NCBI GenBank assembly: GCA_028689195.1
Contig: JAQTWR010000006.1
Span: 1-12,134 of the forward strand
Source of the DNA: Anaerolineales bacterium
GTDB lineage: Bacteria; Chloroflexota; Anaerolineae; Anaerolineales; Villigracilaceae
DNA: 12,134 bases
Reading direction: 5' to 3'
This document shows positions 1 through 6,050 of the stretch, one piece after another; the first letter of the stretch is position 1; every line of letters begins with the position of its first letter. The position numbers were made by a program, and so were the translations under genes. The notes beneath the pieces were generated by a model that had not been told where the DNA came from, did no database searches, and was given only the letters and a program-made list of their open reading frames with translations.

Positions 1-1463
1 TTTTGACTCGCGTAATCATAATCGTCATACGCGAAGAGACTCGCATCGGGCGCGGCGATGAATTGATTTTTCGTCAGCGTCGCATCGAACATCGGGCGCG
101 CCGCGCCATCGCTCGCGCGGACAAAATACGCGCCGCCTGCGCCAACCGCCGGACGCATGATGATATTTTCGGCAAACCAGCCGTCCATAATATAAGGTTT
201 TCCTTCGGCGGGAAGTCCGCTTGAAACGCTTTTCAAATTCGCGCCGTCGCGTTGAATCACATATACATCCTCCGCGCCGAGTCCGTCCTGCGTGCGGAAG
301 GCGATAAAGTTTCCGTCGGGCGACCAAAACGGCGGATCAATGTACGGGAACTGGGCAAGCGAAGTCCACGCGTTTGCAGCGGGGTCGTAAAGAAATAATT
401 TTTGCGGCGTGCCGTTGGGGTTATCGGAATATGCAAACGCAGCGAGTTTTCCATCGGGAGACCATGTCAACGCGTTGATGGTAAAGTTCAGCGCGAAGGG
501 CATTTGGATTTTCTCGACGGGCGGGCACTTCGCGTCGTCAATAACGCACATCCCCGAAACGCGCGCGAGTTCAATCACGCCGCCGCTTTGGCGCGGCTGG
601 AGGAAGAAATACAACTCGCCCGCGTCATCCATGCGCGCAGCGGATTCTGTGACGATGGGGCGCGATTCCACTTGAGTAGGCATGACAACCTGGGGAACAT
701 TTGCGGGCATAACAAACAAGGATGAATCGAAAATCAGGTTATAGGAAATTTGATTGACGACGCGCTCGCCTTGCAGCGCGGAACTTCCATCCTTCGCGCC
801 GAATTCCTGCAACTTCAAGATGACCGCCGTCGTCGTATCCAGCCACGCCTTCCACGCGGGCGTGGCGCTTTGAATGGGCGTCCACTCGACGATGAGCGCT
901 TCGCGTCCCGCAATGGCTTCTACCGCGCCCAGCGATTTGAACGTCCCCTTGCCTTGCGCGTAATTGGACGAAAACGCCATTTCGGAAAGCGGCGTGCCTA
1001 TTTGACCCCACATCGGATTGGGATACGCCATACCGTCTTCCAATGGCGGGATGTATTGCCCCGCGCGCGCAAATTCAGGATACGGCGAAGTTTCGACAAA
1101 ACCCGAATTCATGTTGACGTTGTAGTTATTCGCGCCGTCGCTGAATTTGACGATTTTATCGGGGCTGTTCGTCACGCCGTTCAACTCGATTTTATAGCGG
1201 CTGTTCTGCGGGTCAATCCATGCCTGCTCTTGATAGGTCTGCGTCATGCCGTCGGCGATGTACCATGCGACCGTTCCGCTGATTTGAAGCGTGCGCCATT
1301 TTGCCGCGCTTTCGAGCATGGCGCGTTGAATCTCTTCGGGCGTGGAATCAATTTTGAGGATGACGGGAGCAGATTGAAGGTCGAAGAAAGACGCGGATTC
1401 GGTGGGGGCTGCCGAACACGCCGCGAGAAAAATCGTCAAAAGCAGAATCAGGTTTCGTTTCAT
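1..1463 (-). CDS. Lipoprotein with LolA-like N-terminal region and PD40 beta-propeller repeats (3' end outside window)
   Basis: The frame is open from ATG at 1463 to the window edge: 487 complete codons with no stop, so the C-terminus is missing. The start is set by AAGGAG five bases upstream. A short hydrophobic signal ends in a lipobox, LAAC, with Cys16 as the lipid-anchored residue, so the mature protein is exported and tethered to the membrane. Residues about 40-260 have the pattern of LolA/RseB-like folds, including AGREALIVEW followed by a WLDT strand. Two clear PD40/TolB-type propeller blades follow, TWSPDGKLAAFAY near residue 333 and FWSPDGNFIAFRT near 379, with a probable further blade at the visible end. 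Blades of this type mediate protein or ligand binding; no catalytic residues are recognisable. The lipoprotein and propeller calls are secure. The LolA-like call is inferred from pattern only and the physiological role is unknown. A weak -10-like TACAAT (1514-1519, minus) lies upstream, so separate transcription is possible. Confidence 0.9.
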   Translation of the reverse strand, partial: MKRNLILLLTIFLAACSAAPTESASFFDLQSAPVILKIDSTPEEIQRAMLESAAKWRTLQISGTVAWYIADGMTQTYQEQAWIDPQNSRYKIELNGVTNSPDKIVKFSDGANNYNVNMNSGFVETSPYPEFARAGQYIPPLEDGMAYPNPMWGQIGTPLSEMAFSSNYAQGKGTFKSLGAVEAIAGREALIVEWTPIQSATPAWKAWLDTTTAVILKLQEFGAKDGSSALQGERVVNQISYNLIFDSSLFVMPANVPQVVMPTQVESRPIVTESAARMDDAGELYFFLQPRQSGGVIELARVSGMCVIDDAKCPPVEKIQMPFALNFTINALTWSPDGKLAAFAYSDNPNGTPQKLFLYDPAANAWTSLAQFPYIDPPFWSPDGNFIAFRTQDGLGAEDVYVIQRDGANLKSVSSGLPAEGKPYIMDGWFAENIIMRPAVGAGGAYFVRASDGAARPMFDATLTKNQFIAAPDASLFAYDDYDYASQ

Positions 1464-1529
1464 ACAATCTCCTTAATTTGCGGCGCGACCTTAATACCGC
1501 TCCGCATTTTTTAATTGTACACTGCCAAT

Positions 1530-1569
1530 AAAGAGACCCTAAAGACTTTGAAATCTTTAGGGTCTCTTT
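1530..1569 (-). terminator. Strong 16-bp hairpin, probable terminator of the FW-domain protein gene
   Basis: Bases 1530-1545 and 1554-1569 are perfectly complementary (16 bp) around the 8-base loop CTTTGAAA. On the minus strand the hairpin lies about 50 bases after the stop of the gene at 1616-3685 and ends in TCTCTTT, a short U-rich tail. It precedes the lipoprotein start by about 67 bases. The arms are A/T-rich at their ends, so it could work in both directions. It looks like one copy of a dispersed intergenic hairpin family, which cannot be tested here. Confidence 0.65.
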
Positions 1570-1580
1570 CAGACTGTAAC

Positions 1581-1596
1581 GCGACATTTATGTCGC
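1581..1596. repeat. Short perfect inverted repeat between the two exported-protein genes
   Basis: GCGACAT (1581-1587) and ATGTCGC (1590-1596) form a 7-bp dyad with a 2-base centre. It lies 20 bases after the stop codon at 1616 and just before the larger hairpin at 1530-1569 in the direction of transcription. The two together form a double-hairpin 3' end. It could be part of the terminator, a 3'-end stability element, or a protein-binding dyad; the sequence does not decide between these. Confidence 0.45.
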
Positions 1597-1615
1597 TTAT
1601 TTTGCGGAATAAAAT

Positions 1616-3685
1616 TTACGGCGTATTGGTTGGGGTCGGCGTGAAGGTGAACGTCGGCGTCGGCGTAAACGTGGGCGTGAAGGTTGCAGGCACGGGAACC
1701 TGCGTAAGGATGGATGACGCGGGGTTATAGATCATAGGCGCAACCCAAAGCGCGCGGTCTCCCGCTGATGCGCCTGTGGCGAGTACGGTGATGATGAACT
1801 TTACGTCCTTGCCGACCAGCGAAGTGAGATCAACATCGGCGGAGTAGGATTGACCTTCGTAGCGTTCGACGAACGCCCAAAAAGTTTGGATGGACGAACT
1901 GCCTGCCTCAGAATAATCGAGACGCAACACAACATAACAGGAAGTTGCGCCGTATTCGCAGTTGACCGTCGCGCGGAATTTATCTCCGCTTTTCACAGTG
2001 TACGCGGGATAAATTCCTTGAATGTATCCGTTGTTCACGTTTTGCGGGGAGGTGAGCAGCCCCGCGCGCGGGTCGTTTGTGCCGTTCTCCATTTTCGACG
2101 GAGCCGTGACCAGCACAAAACCTTTCGCATCGCCATCGGTACCGGGGCAGGGCAATTCGCCTGTGCCGCTGTACCACTTCGCCGCGCAGACGTTGGCGAC
2201 GAAGTCGTAACTTACGCCCGTGATTGGCGTAATGGCGGTCGGAGGCGTGGCAGGCGTAAGCGAGGGCGCGGGCGTCGTAGGCGTGACGGGCGTTCCCGCA
2301 ACTTTGATTTCGACCCAGAAAGATTTCGTTCCCGCAGAGCCGATTCCAAACGGAACGCCGACATTGTTCTTAAGTTTCCAATAACCGCGATAAGTTCCAG
2401 CGGCGGCGGGCGATTGCAAAGTGACGGTAATATCCACCGTTTGACCTGGCGTAACAGAAGCGGGGATGAGCGCGGAATCGGGTCCGTTCATCTTCTCGCC
2501 TGAGTCAAAGAGCAAACTGTAATTTGTCCAAGTGCATGTGCCGACGTTCTTCAAGCGCCATGTTTTGGTAAAGGTCGCATTCGGTTGGAAGGTCATGCCG
2601 TCGGGGACGGTAACGTCAGAGACGAATTGCGCGCGGTCGCAGGACGCAGGAATTGGCGTCGCGGACTTGGTGGGAGTCGGCGTGGGAGGCGTACCAGTAA
2701 CGGTTGGCGTAAGGGTGGGAATGATTCCGCCGACGCGCGAAATAATCGGGTTTACCCACAAAGCGCGGTCTTCGAGCGGCGACCCATACGCGGAGATGAC
2801 GAGGATGAATTTCACGTCCTGTCCGGCGAGCGAGCTCAAGTCGACGTTGGCGTTATAACTCAAGCCTTCGTATCTTTCGCGGAAGGTCCAAAACGTCCTT
2901 GCCGCATTCGAGCCGATTTGATAATCGAGGCGATAGGCGACGTAGCAATTTGTCGCGCCGTATTCGCAGCCGATGGTGGCTTGGAAGCGGTCGCCGCTTT
3001 GCACGCGGAATGCGGGATAGACGGCTTGGATATATCCGTTGCTGACGTTATTCGGGACGAAGATCAAACCCGCCTGCGCCGACGCGATTCCATTTTCGAG
3101 TTTGGGCGCGTCGCGCTTCAAGGAATATCCGTTTGCGCTGCCGTCTGTGCCGGGGAAACTCAGCGCGCCCGCGCCGCTCGACCACGCGGCAGAAGCGGCA
3201 TTGGCGGTAAAGTCATATCCCGCGTTGGCTGAACCTGAAACATAAATCTCGACCCAAAAGGATTTGTTCGCCGTCGAGCCGATGCCAAAGATTCCGCCCG
3301 AAGCGCTCTTGAATTTGTAATAGCCAAAGTAATGTCCGGCGGAACTTGGCGCGGTCATGTTCACGCTGATATCCACCGTTTGACCGGGGTTGACGGTCGT
3401 CGGTAAAGCGACAGAACTCGGCGCGTTCATTTTCTCGCCGCTGTCAAAGATCAGCGAAACGTCGGAACTCGTCCACGCGCAAGAACCGATGTTTTTCAAT
3501 CGCCACGTTTTTTGAAACGCCGCGCCGGGCGCGTAACTTGTTCCATCGGGAACGGTTACATCGGCGATAAATTGCGCCCAGTAACAAGATGCGGCTTGCG
3601 CGGGCTGCGCCGCCGCCGACGGCATGACGGAAAACGTCAATGCCAGCAAGAGCAGCGCAGTCGTAAATTTCGATATGATTTTCAT
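1616..3685 (-). CDS. Secreted protein with two FW (NBR1-type Ig-like) domains and two beta-sandwich domains, duplicated module
   Basis: 689 residues; ATG at 3685 with GGAGG four to five bases upstream. Residues 1-32 are a signal peptide with an AQAAS-type end. FW domain 1 spans about 34-149 and FW domain 2 about 349-461. Both carry VTVPDG, KTWRLKN, FDSGEKMN, PGQTVDI and KSFWVEI, hallmarks of the Ig-like FW domain first described in NBR1 and common in Chloroflexota exported proteins. Each is followed by a homologous sandwich domain (about 156-318 and 491-656) sharing YDF.AN, PGTDG, NGYIQ..YPA, CEYGAT.CY, ERYEG.SY and DRALWV. Thr/Pro linkers lie at about 320-347 and 463-488, and a third Thr/Pro run (661-689) ends the protein. 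All ten Cys of the mature chain can be paired within domains: 34/69, 240/247, 349/384, 500/513, 576/583. No catalytic motif is visible, so an adhesive or carbohydrate-binding role at the cell surface is inference. It has its own promoter facing away from dinB. Confidence 0.93.
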   Translation of the reverse strand: MKIISKFTTALLLLALTFSVMPSAAAQPAQAASCYWAQFIADVTVPDGTSYAPGAAFQKTWRLKNIGSCAWTSSDVSLIFDSGEKMNAPSSVALPTTVNPGQTVDISVNMTAPSSAGHYFGYYKFKSASGGIFGIGSTANKSFWVEIYVSGSANAGYDFTANAASAAWSSGAGALSFPGTDGSANGYSLKRDAPKLENGIASAQAGLIFVPNNVSNGYIQAVYPAFRVQSGDRFQATIGCEYGATNCYVAYRLDYQIGSNAARTFWTFRERYEGLSYNANVDLSSLAGQDVKFILVISAYGSPLEDRALWVNPIISRVGGIIPTLTPTVTGTPPTPTPTKSATPIPASCDRAQFVSDVTVPDGMTFQPNATFTKTWRLKNVGTCTWTNYSLLFDSGEKMNGPDSALIPASVTPGQTVDITVTLQSPAAAGTYRGYWKLKNNVGVPFGIGSAGTKSFWVEIKVAGTPVTPTTPAPSLTPATPPTAITPITGVSYDFVANVCAAKWYSGTGELPCPGTDGDAKGFVLVTAPSKMENGTNDPRAGLLTSPQNVNNGYIQGIYPAYTVKSGDKFRATVNCEYGATSCYVVLRLDYSEAGSSSIQTFWAFVERYEGQSYSADVDLTSLVGKDVKFIITVLATGASAGDRALWVAPMIYNPASSILTQVPVPATFTPTFTPTPTFTFTPTPTNTP

Positions 3686-3754
3686 TCTTCCTCCAAATAA
3701 ACAAATTCACAACAGAATAAGTTTCAAAAGTCTCATTGACTATACGCCCTTCCT

Positions 3755-3783
3755 AGTATAACTTTTCTTAAAGGAATGTTCAA
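3755..3783 (-). promoter_or_regulatory. Sigma-70-like promoter for the FW-domain protein gene
   Basis: On the minus strand TTGAAC (3778-3783) and TATACT (3755-3760) are separated by exactly 17 bases. Expected transcription start is near 3748, giving a leader of about 60 bases before the SD and ATG at 3685. The call rests on consensus match and position only. Confidence 0.6.
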
Positions 3784-3814
3784 TGTATTAACGAAACAAT
3801 TTCATGGTAAATTT

Positions 3815-3843
3815 TTGGGCGTTTGCCAATGCCGCCGTATAAT
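3815..3843 (+). promoter_or_regulatory. Promoter placing the dinB transcription start at its ATG
   Basis: TTGGGC (3815-3820), a 17-base spacer and a perfect TATAAT (3838-3843) precede the ATG at 3850 by six bases. A start point seven bases after the -10 element would be the A of that ATG, so the mRNA would have no leader. This agrees with the lack of any Shine-Dalgarno sequence before this gene. The -35 match is only 3/6; the -10 match is 6/6. Confidence 0.55.
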
Positions 3844-3849
3844 AAATAT

Positions 3850-5010
3850 ATGACGCGCACAATTTTACACCTTGATTTAGACGCATTCTTCTGCTCGGTG
3901 GAAGAGACGCAAAATCCCGCGCTGCGCGGAAAACCATTTGCGGTGGGCGGCAAACCCAACGAGCGCGGAGTCGTCGCATCGTGTTCGTACGCGGCGCGGA
4001 GTTTGGGAATCCGCTCTGCCATGCCCATGGCGCGCGCGGTGAAATTATGCGGCAATCTAATCATCATCTCCGGGCGGCATGGGTTATATAGCGAATTCTC
4101 GAAAAAGGTGATGGATAAATTCGCGCAGGTGACGCCGCTTGTCGAGCAGATTTCGATTGACGAGGCTTTTCTCGATATTTCAGATATGAGCGAACCTCCG
4201 CTACGCGTCGCGCGCGACCTTCAAAATTCGATAAAAAACGATTTAGATTTGCCAAGTTCAATCGGCATCGCGTCTAATAAACTCGTGGCAAAAATCGCAA
4301 CGGAGGTTGGGAAAAAATCGAGCAAGAAAAAAACCGAGCCGCCGTTCGCGCTGACTCTCGTCCCGTTTGGTGAAGAAGCCAAATTCCTCGCGCCCCTGCC
4401 CGTCGATATGCTCTGGGGCGTGGGACCAAAAACCTTTGCGAGACTCGCCGAACTTGGCATTCATACAATTGGAGATATTGCGGCTTGGCGCGAGAATGAC
4501 CTGGCGCGGCTCTTCGGCGAACATGGGCGCGACCTGTGGCGGCACGCGCAGGGAATTGACAACCGCCCCGTCGCCGCCGAATATGAGACAAAATCCGTCA
4601 GTCAGGAAAATACGTTCAGCGTAGACGTGCGCGACGAGAAGACGCTGGAAAAAACGTTGCGCGAACAATCGCAGCAAGTGGGCAGGCAATTGAGAAAAAA
4701 CGACCTCGCGGGAAAAACGGTCAAATTGAAAATCCGCTGGTCGGATTTCACCACGCTCACGAGACAAACGACGCTGCCAAACGCAACCGATAACGACGAT
4801 GAAATTCTCAAGACCGCGCTAAAACTCCTGCGCGCAACGCGGACGCAGCATCAAGCCGTGCGGCTTATCGGCGTTGGAGTCAGCGGCTTGGGCGCGCCGA
4901 TTCGTCAACTCAGTTTGTGGGATGCGGGCGGAGAAAAATCGCGCAAGTTGCAAGAGGTTATAGATCAGTTGCAGGAAAAATATGGGAGGGACGTGATAAG
5001 AAAAGGATGA
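3850..5010 (+). CDS. dinB: DNA polymerase IV (Y-family translesion polymerase)
   Basis: 386 residues from ATG 3850. Upstream in-frame TTG (3823) and ATG (3829) would add nine or seven residues before the canonical N-terminus MTRTILHLDLDAFF and have no SD, so 3850 is preferred. Catalytic metal ligands are Asp9 in LDLDAFF and Asp104/Glu105 in SIDEAFLD; Phe14 is the expected steric gate against ribonucleotides. The thumb has a helix-hairpin-helix, LWGVGPKTFARLAELGI, at about 188-204. The little-finger domain fills about residues 245-350. A QLSLW motif at 353-357 is the probable beta-clamp binding site, followed by a helix ending in QLQEKYGRDVI, as in many Gram-positive-type Pol IV proteins. Function by family: error-prone synthesis past damaged bases at stalled forks. 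All key residues are present, so it should be active. It is followed 24 bases later by the GyrI-like gene. No recognisable LexA box was found upstream. Confidence 0.97.
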   Translation: MTRTILHLDLDAFFCSVEETQNPALRGKPFAVGGKPNERGVVASCSYAARSLGIRSAMPMARAVKLCGNLIIISGRHGLYSEFSKKVMDKFAQVTPLVEQISIDEAFLDISDMSEPPLRVARDLQNSIKNDLDLPSSIGIASNKLVAKIATEVGKKSSKKKTEPPFALTLVPFGEEAKFLAPLPVDMLWGVGPKTFARLAELGIHTIGDIAAWRENDLARLFGEHGRDLWRHAQGIDNRPVAAEYETKSVSQENTFSVDVRDEKTLEKTLREQSQQVGRQLRKNDLAGKTVKLKIRWSDFTTLTRQTTLPNATDNDDEILKTALKLLRATRTQHQAVRLIGVGVSGLGAPIRQLSLWDAGGEKSRKLQEVIDQLQEKYGRDVIRKG

Positions 5011-5034
5011 AGAATGAAGGAAAAAGGAGACAAA

Positions 5035-5679
5035 ATGAAAACGCTTGACCTCAAAAAACAATTCAAATATTTGTATCAGCCTTCAGCCAAAAAGATAGAA
5101 ACCGTGCAAGTTCCAAATTTGCAATTTGCCATGATTGACGGCGCAATCGAAAAAGGCTCCGAGCCGGGAAAATCTCCCATGTTTGCCGAAGCCACGCAGG
5201 CGTTGTACGGCGTTTCGTACACGCTCAAATTCATGCTCAAGAAGCGCAAGACCAACGTCATTGATTATCCCGTGATGGCGCTGGAAGGATTGTGGTGGGT
5301 CGAAGACGGCGCGTTTGACATCGCCGTAAAAGACAATTGGTTTTATACGTTGATGATTATGCAACCCGAAGTCATCGTCAAAGAAATTTTTGAAGAAGCC
5401 CGCGAGCAAGTCCGCAAGAAAAAAGGCGAAAGCGAAGCGCTCAATAAAATTCGTCTCGCACATTTTGAAGAAGGCTTATGCGTCCAGACCATGCACATTG
5501 GACCTTATGCCACCGAACCCGCGACCATTGACCGCATGAGAGCCTTCATGCAGGAAAACGGATTGAAAGATAACGTCGGTACCAACGGCAAGCACCACGA
5601 AATCTATCTCAGCGATCCGCGCAAAGCCGCGCCGGAGAAAATGAAAACCGTATTGAGACATCCGGTTATTAGCGCGTGA
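5035..5679 (+). CDS. Stand-alone GyrI-like small-molecule-binding protein (COG4832-type)
   Basis: 214 residues from ATG 5035, chosen because GGAG sits five bases upstream; an in-frame ATG at 5014 has no good SD and would add seven residues. Family features: VPNLQFAMIDG near the N-terminus (27-37), SPMFAEATQALY and YTLKFMLKK (47-70), LEGLWWVEDG (83-92), FEEGLCVQTMHIGPY (144-158) and a C-terminal HHEIYLSDPRK..P.K.KTVLRHP block (187-210). These place it in the SOUL/GyrI-like fold as a free-standing protein without a DNA-binding domain. As I recall, some stand-alone members hydrolyse cyclopropane-containing DNA-alkylating natural products; others only bind ligands. It probably shares a transcript with dinB (24-base gap), so a link to DNA damage or genotoxin resistance is plausible but inferred. 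Family call is secure; activity is not shown. Confidence 0.88.
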   Translation: MKTLDLKKQFKYLYQPSAKKIETVQVPNLQFAMIDGAIEKGSEPGKSPMFAEATQALYGVSYTLKFMLKKRKTNVIDYPVMALEGLWWVEDGAFDIAVKDNWFYTLMIMQPEVIVKEIFEEAREQVRKKKGESEALNKIRLAHFEEGLCVQTMHIGPYATEPATIDRMRAFMQENGLKDNVGTNGKHHEIYLSDPRKAAPEKMKTVLRHPVISA

Positions 5680-5746
5680 ACGTTAATCCCTGCAACTCTT
5701 TTTGTTTTTCCGCGTAATAAAAATACAAAACAAAAGGAGAAAAAAA

Positions 5747-5938
5747 ATGAACGACGTAAAAGTTCTCACCCGCAGTAAATCCAACCGCATGATCGCGGGC
5801 GTGTGCGCCGGACTTGCAGACTACCTCAACATTGACCCCACCGTTGTGCGCCTGCTATTTGTACTTGGTTTCTTCGGCTTGCATGGCGGCATAGTGGTCG
5901 CCTACCTCGTCATGGCGCTCGTGACCCCCGAACAGTAA
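5747..5938 (+). CDS. PspC-domain small membrane protein
   Basis: 63 residues from ATG 5747, which has GGAG seven bases upstream; a longer frame from 5702 lacks a ribosome site and its extension is low-complexity. Nearly the whole protein is one PspC domain: a basic N-terminus (LTRSKSNRMIAGVCAGLADYL), then N-I-D-P-T-V-V-R-L, then a hydrophobic span at about residues 36-58 that should be one transmembrane helix, ending MALVTPEQ. PspC domains belong to envelope-stress (phage shock) systems, where the full-length protein senses membrane damage with PspB/PspA. No other psp gene lies in the window, and such minimal PspC proteins are common as isolated genes. It lies 67 bases after the GyrI-like gene; I see only weak promoter-like matches in that gap, so it may be the last gene of the dinB transcript. 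Confidence 0.93.
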   Translation: MNDVKVLTRSKSNRMIAGVCAGLADYLNIDPTVVRLLFVLGFFGLHGGIVVAYLVMALVTPEQ

Positions 5939-5945
5939 AAGCCAT

Positions 5946-6041
5946 GTCATTGCGAGGAGCGCTCTTGTTTTTTTGCGACGAAGCAATCTCTAATTAAGGA
6001 GGAGATTGCTTCGTCGGGAAGAACGCCCTTCTCGCAATGAC
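5946..6041. repeat. Composite palindromic repeat (GTCATTGCGAG type), also terminator between convergent genes
   Basis: Two nested inverted repeats: outer arms GTCATTGCGAG (5946-5956) and CTCGCAATGAC (6031-6041), 11 bp perfect; inner arms CGACGAAGCAATCTC (5976-5990) and GAGATTGCTTCGTCG (6002-6016), 15 bp perfect with an 11-base loop. This core resembles a dispersed, non-coding palindromic repeat seen between genes in many bacterial genomes. A run of T (6044-6051) follows directly on the plus strand, so it probably terminates the dinB/GyrI/PspC transcript. It starts eight bases after the PspC stop and its T-run touches the stop codon of the convergent ABC gene at 6051. Confidence 0.85.
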
Positions 6042-6050
6042 GCATTTTTT

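Noticed and set aside
750..1514. Open frame of 254 codons on the plus strand
   Set aside because: It lies opposite the lipoprotein gene, which has SD, lipobox and propeller motifs. The plus-strand product is Arg-rich with no recognisable motif, as expected for a shadow of GC-rich codons.
1619..1710. Short tandem-like repeat considered as a CRISPR or minisatellite
   Set aside because: It encodes the Thr/Pro tail in frame; there are no spacers and no regular unit length. Similar runs in the same gene encode the other linkers.
1850..3232. Two plus-strand frames (1850-2503 and 2585-3232) of more than 210 codons
   Set aside because: Both are antisense to the FW-domain protein; their products are Arg/Gly-rich and carry no motif, and neither has a ribosome site.
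3736..3762. Possible plus-strand promoter TTGACT with TATAAC 15 bases later
   Set aside because: The spacer is short, and it would give a long leader with no SD before dinB. The TATAAT at 3838 fits better, and the AT-rich stretch is explained by the minus-strand promoter at 3755-3783.
3823..3849. Upstream dinB starts at TTG 3823 or ATG 3829
   Set aside because: They add residues before the conserved N-terminus, have no SD, and would lie upstream of the expected transcription start.
4258..4767. Minus-strand frame of 169 codons inside dinB
   Set aside because: Overlaps conserved polymerase IV sequence; no family motif and no ribosome site.
5680..5746. Separate promoter for the PspC gene (TTGTTT with TACAAA 16 bases later)
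   Set aside because: Both hexamers match poorly in an AT-rich stretch; co-transcription with the upstream genes is at least as likely.
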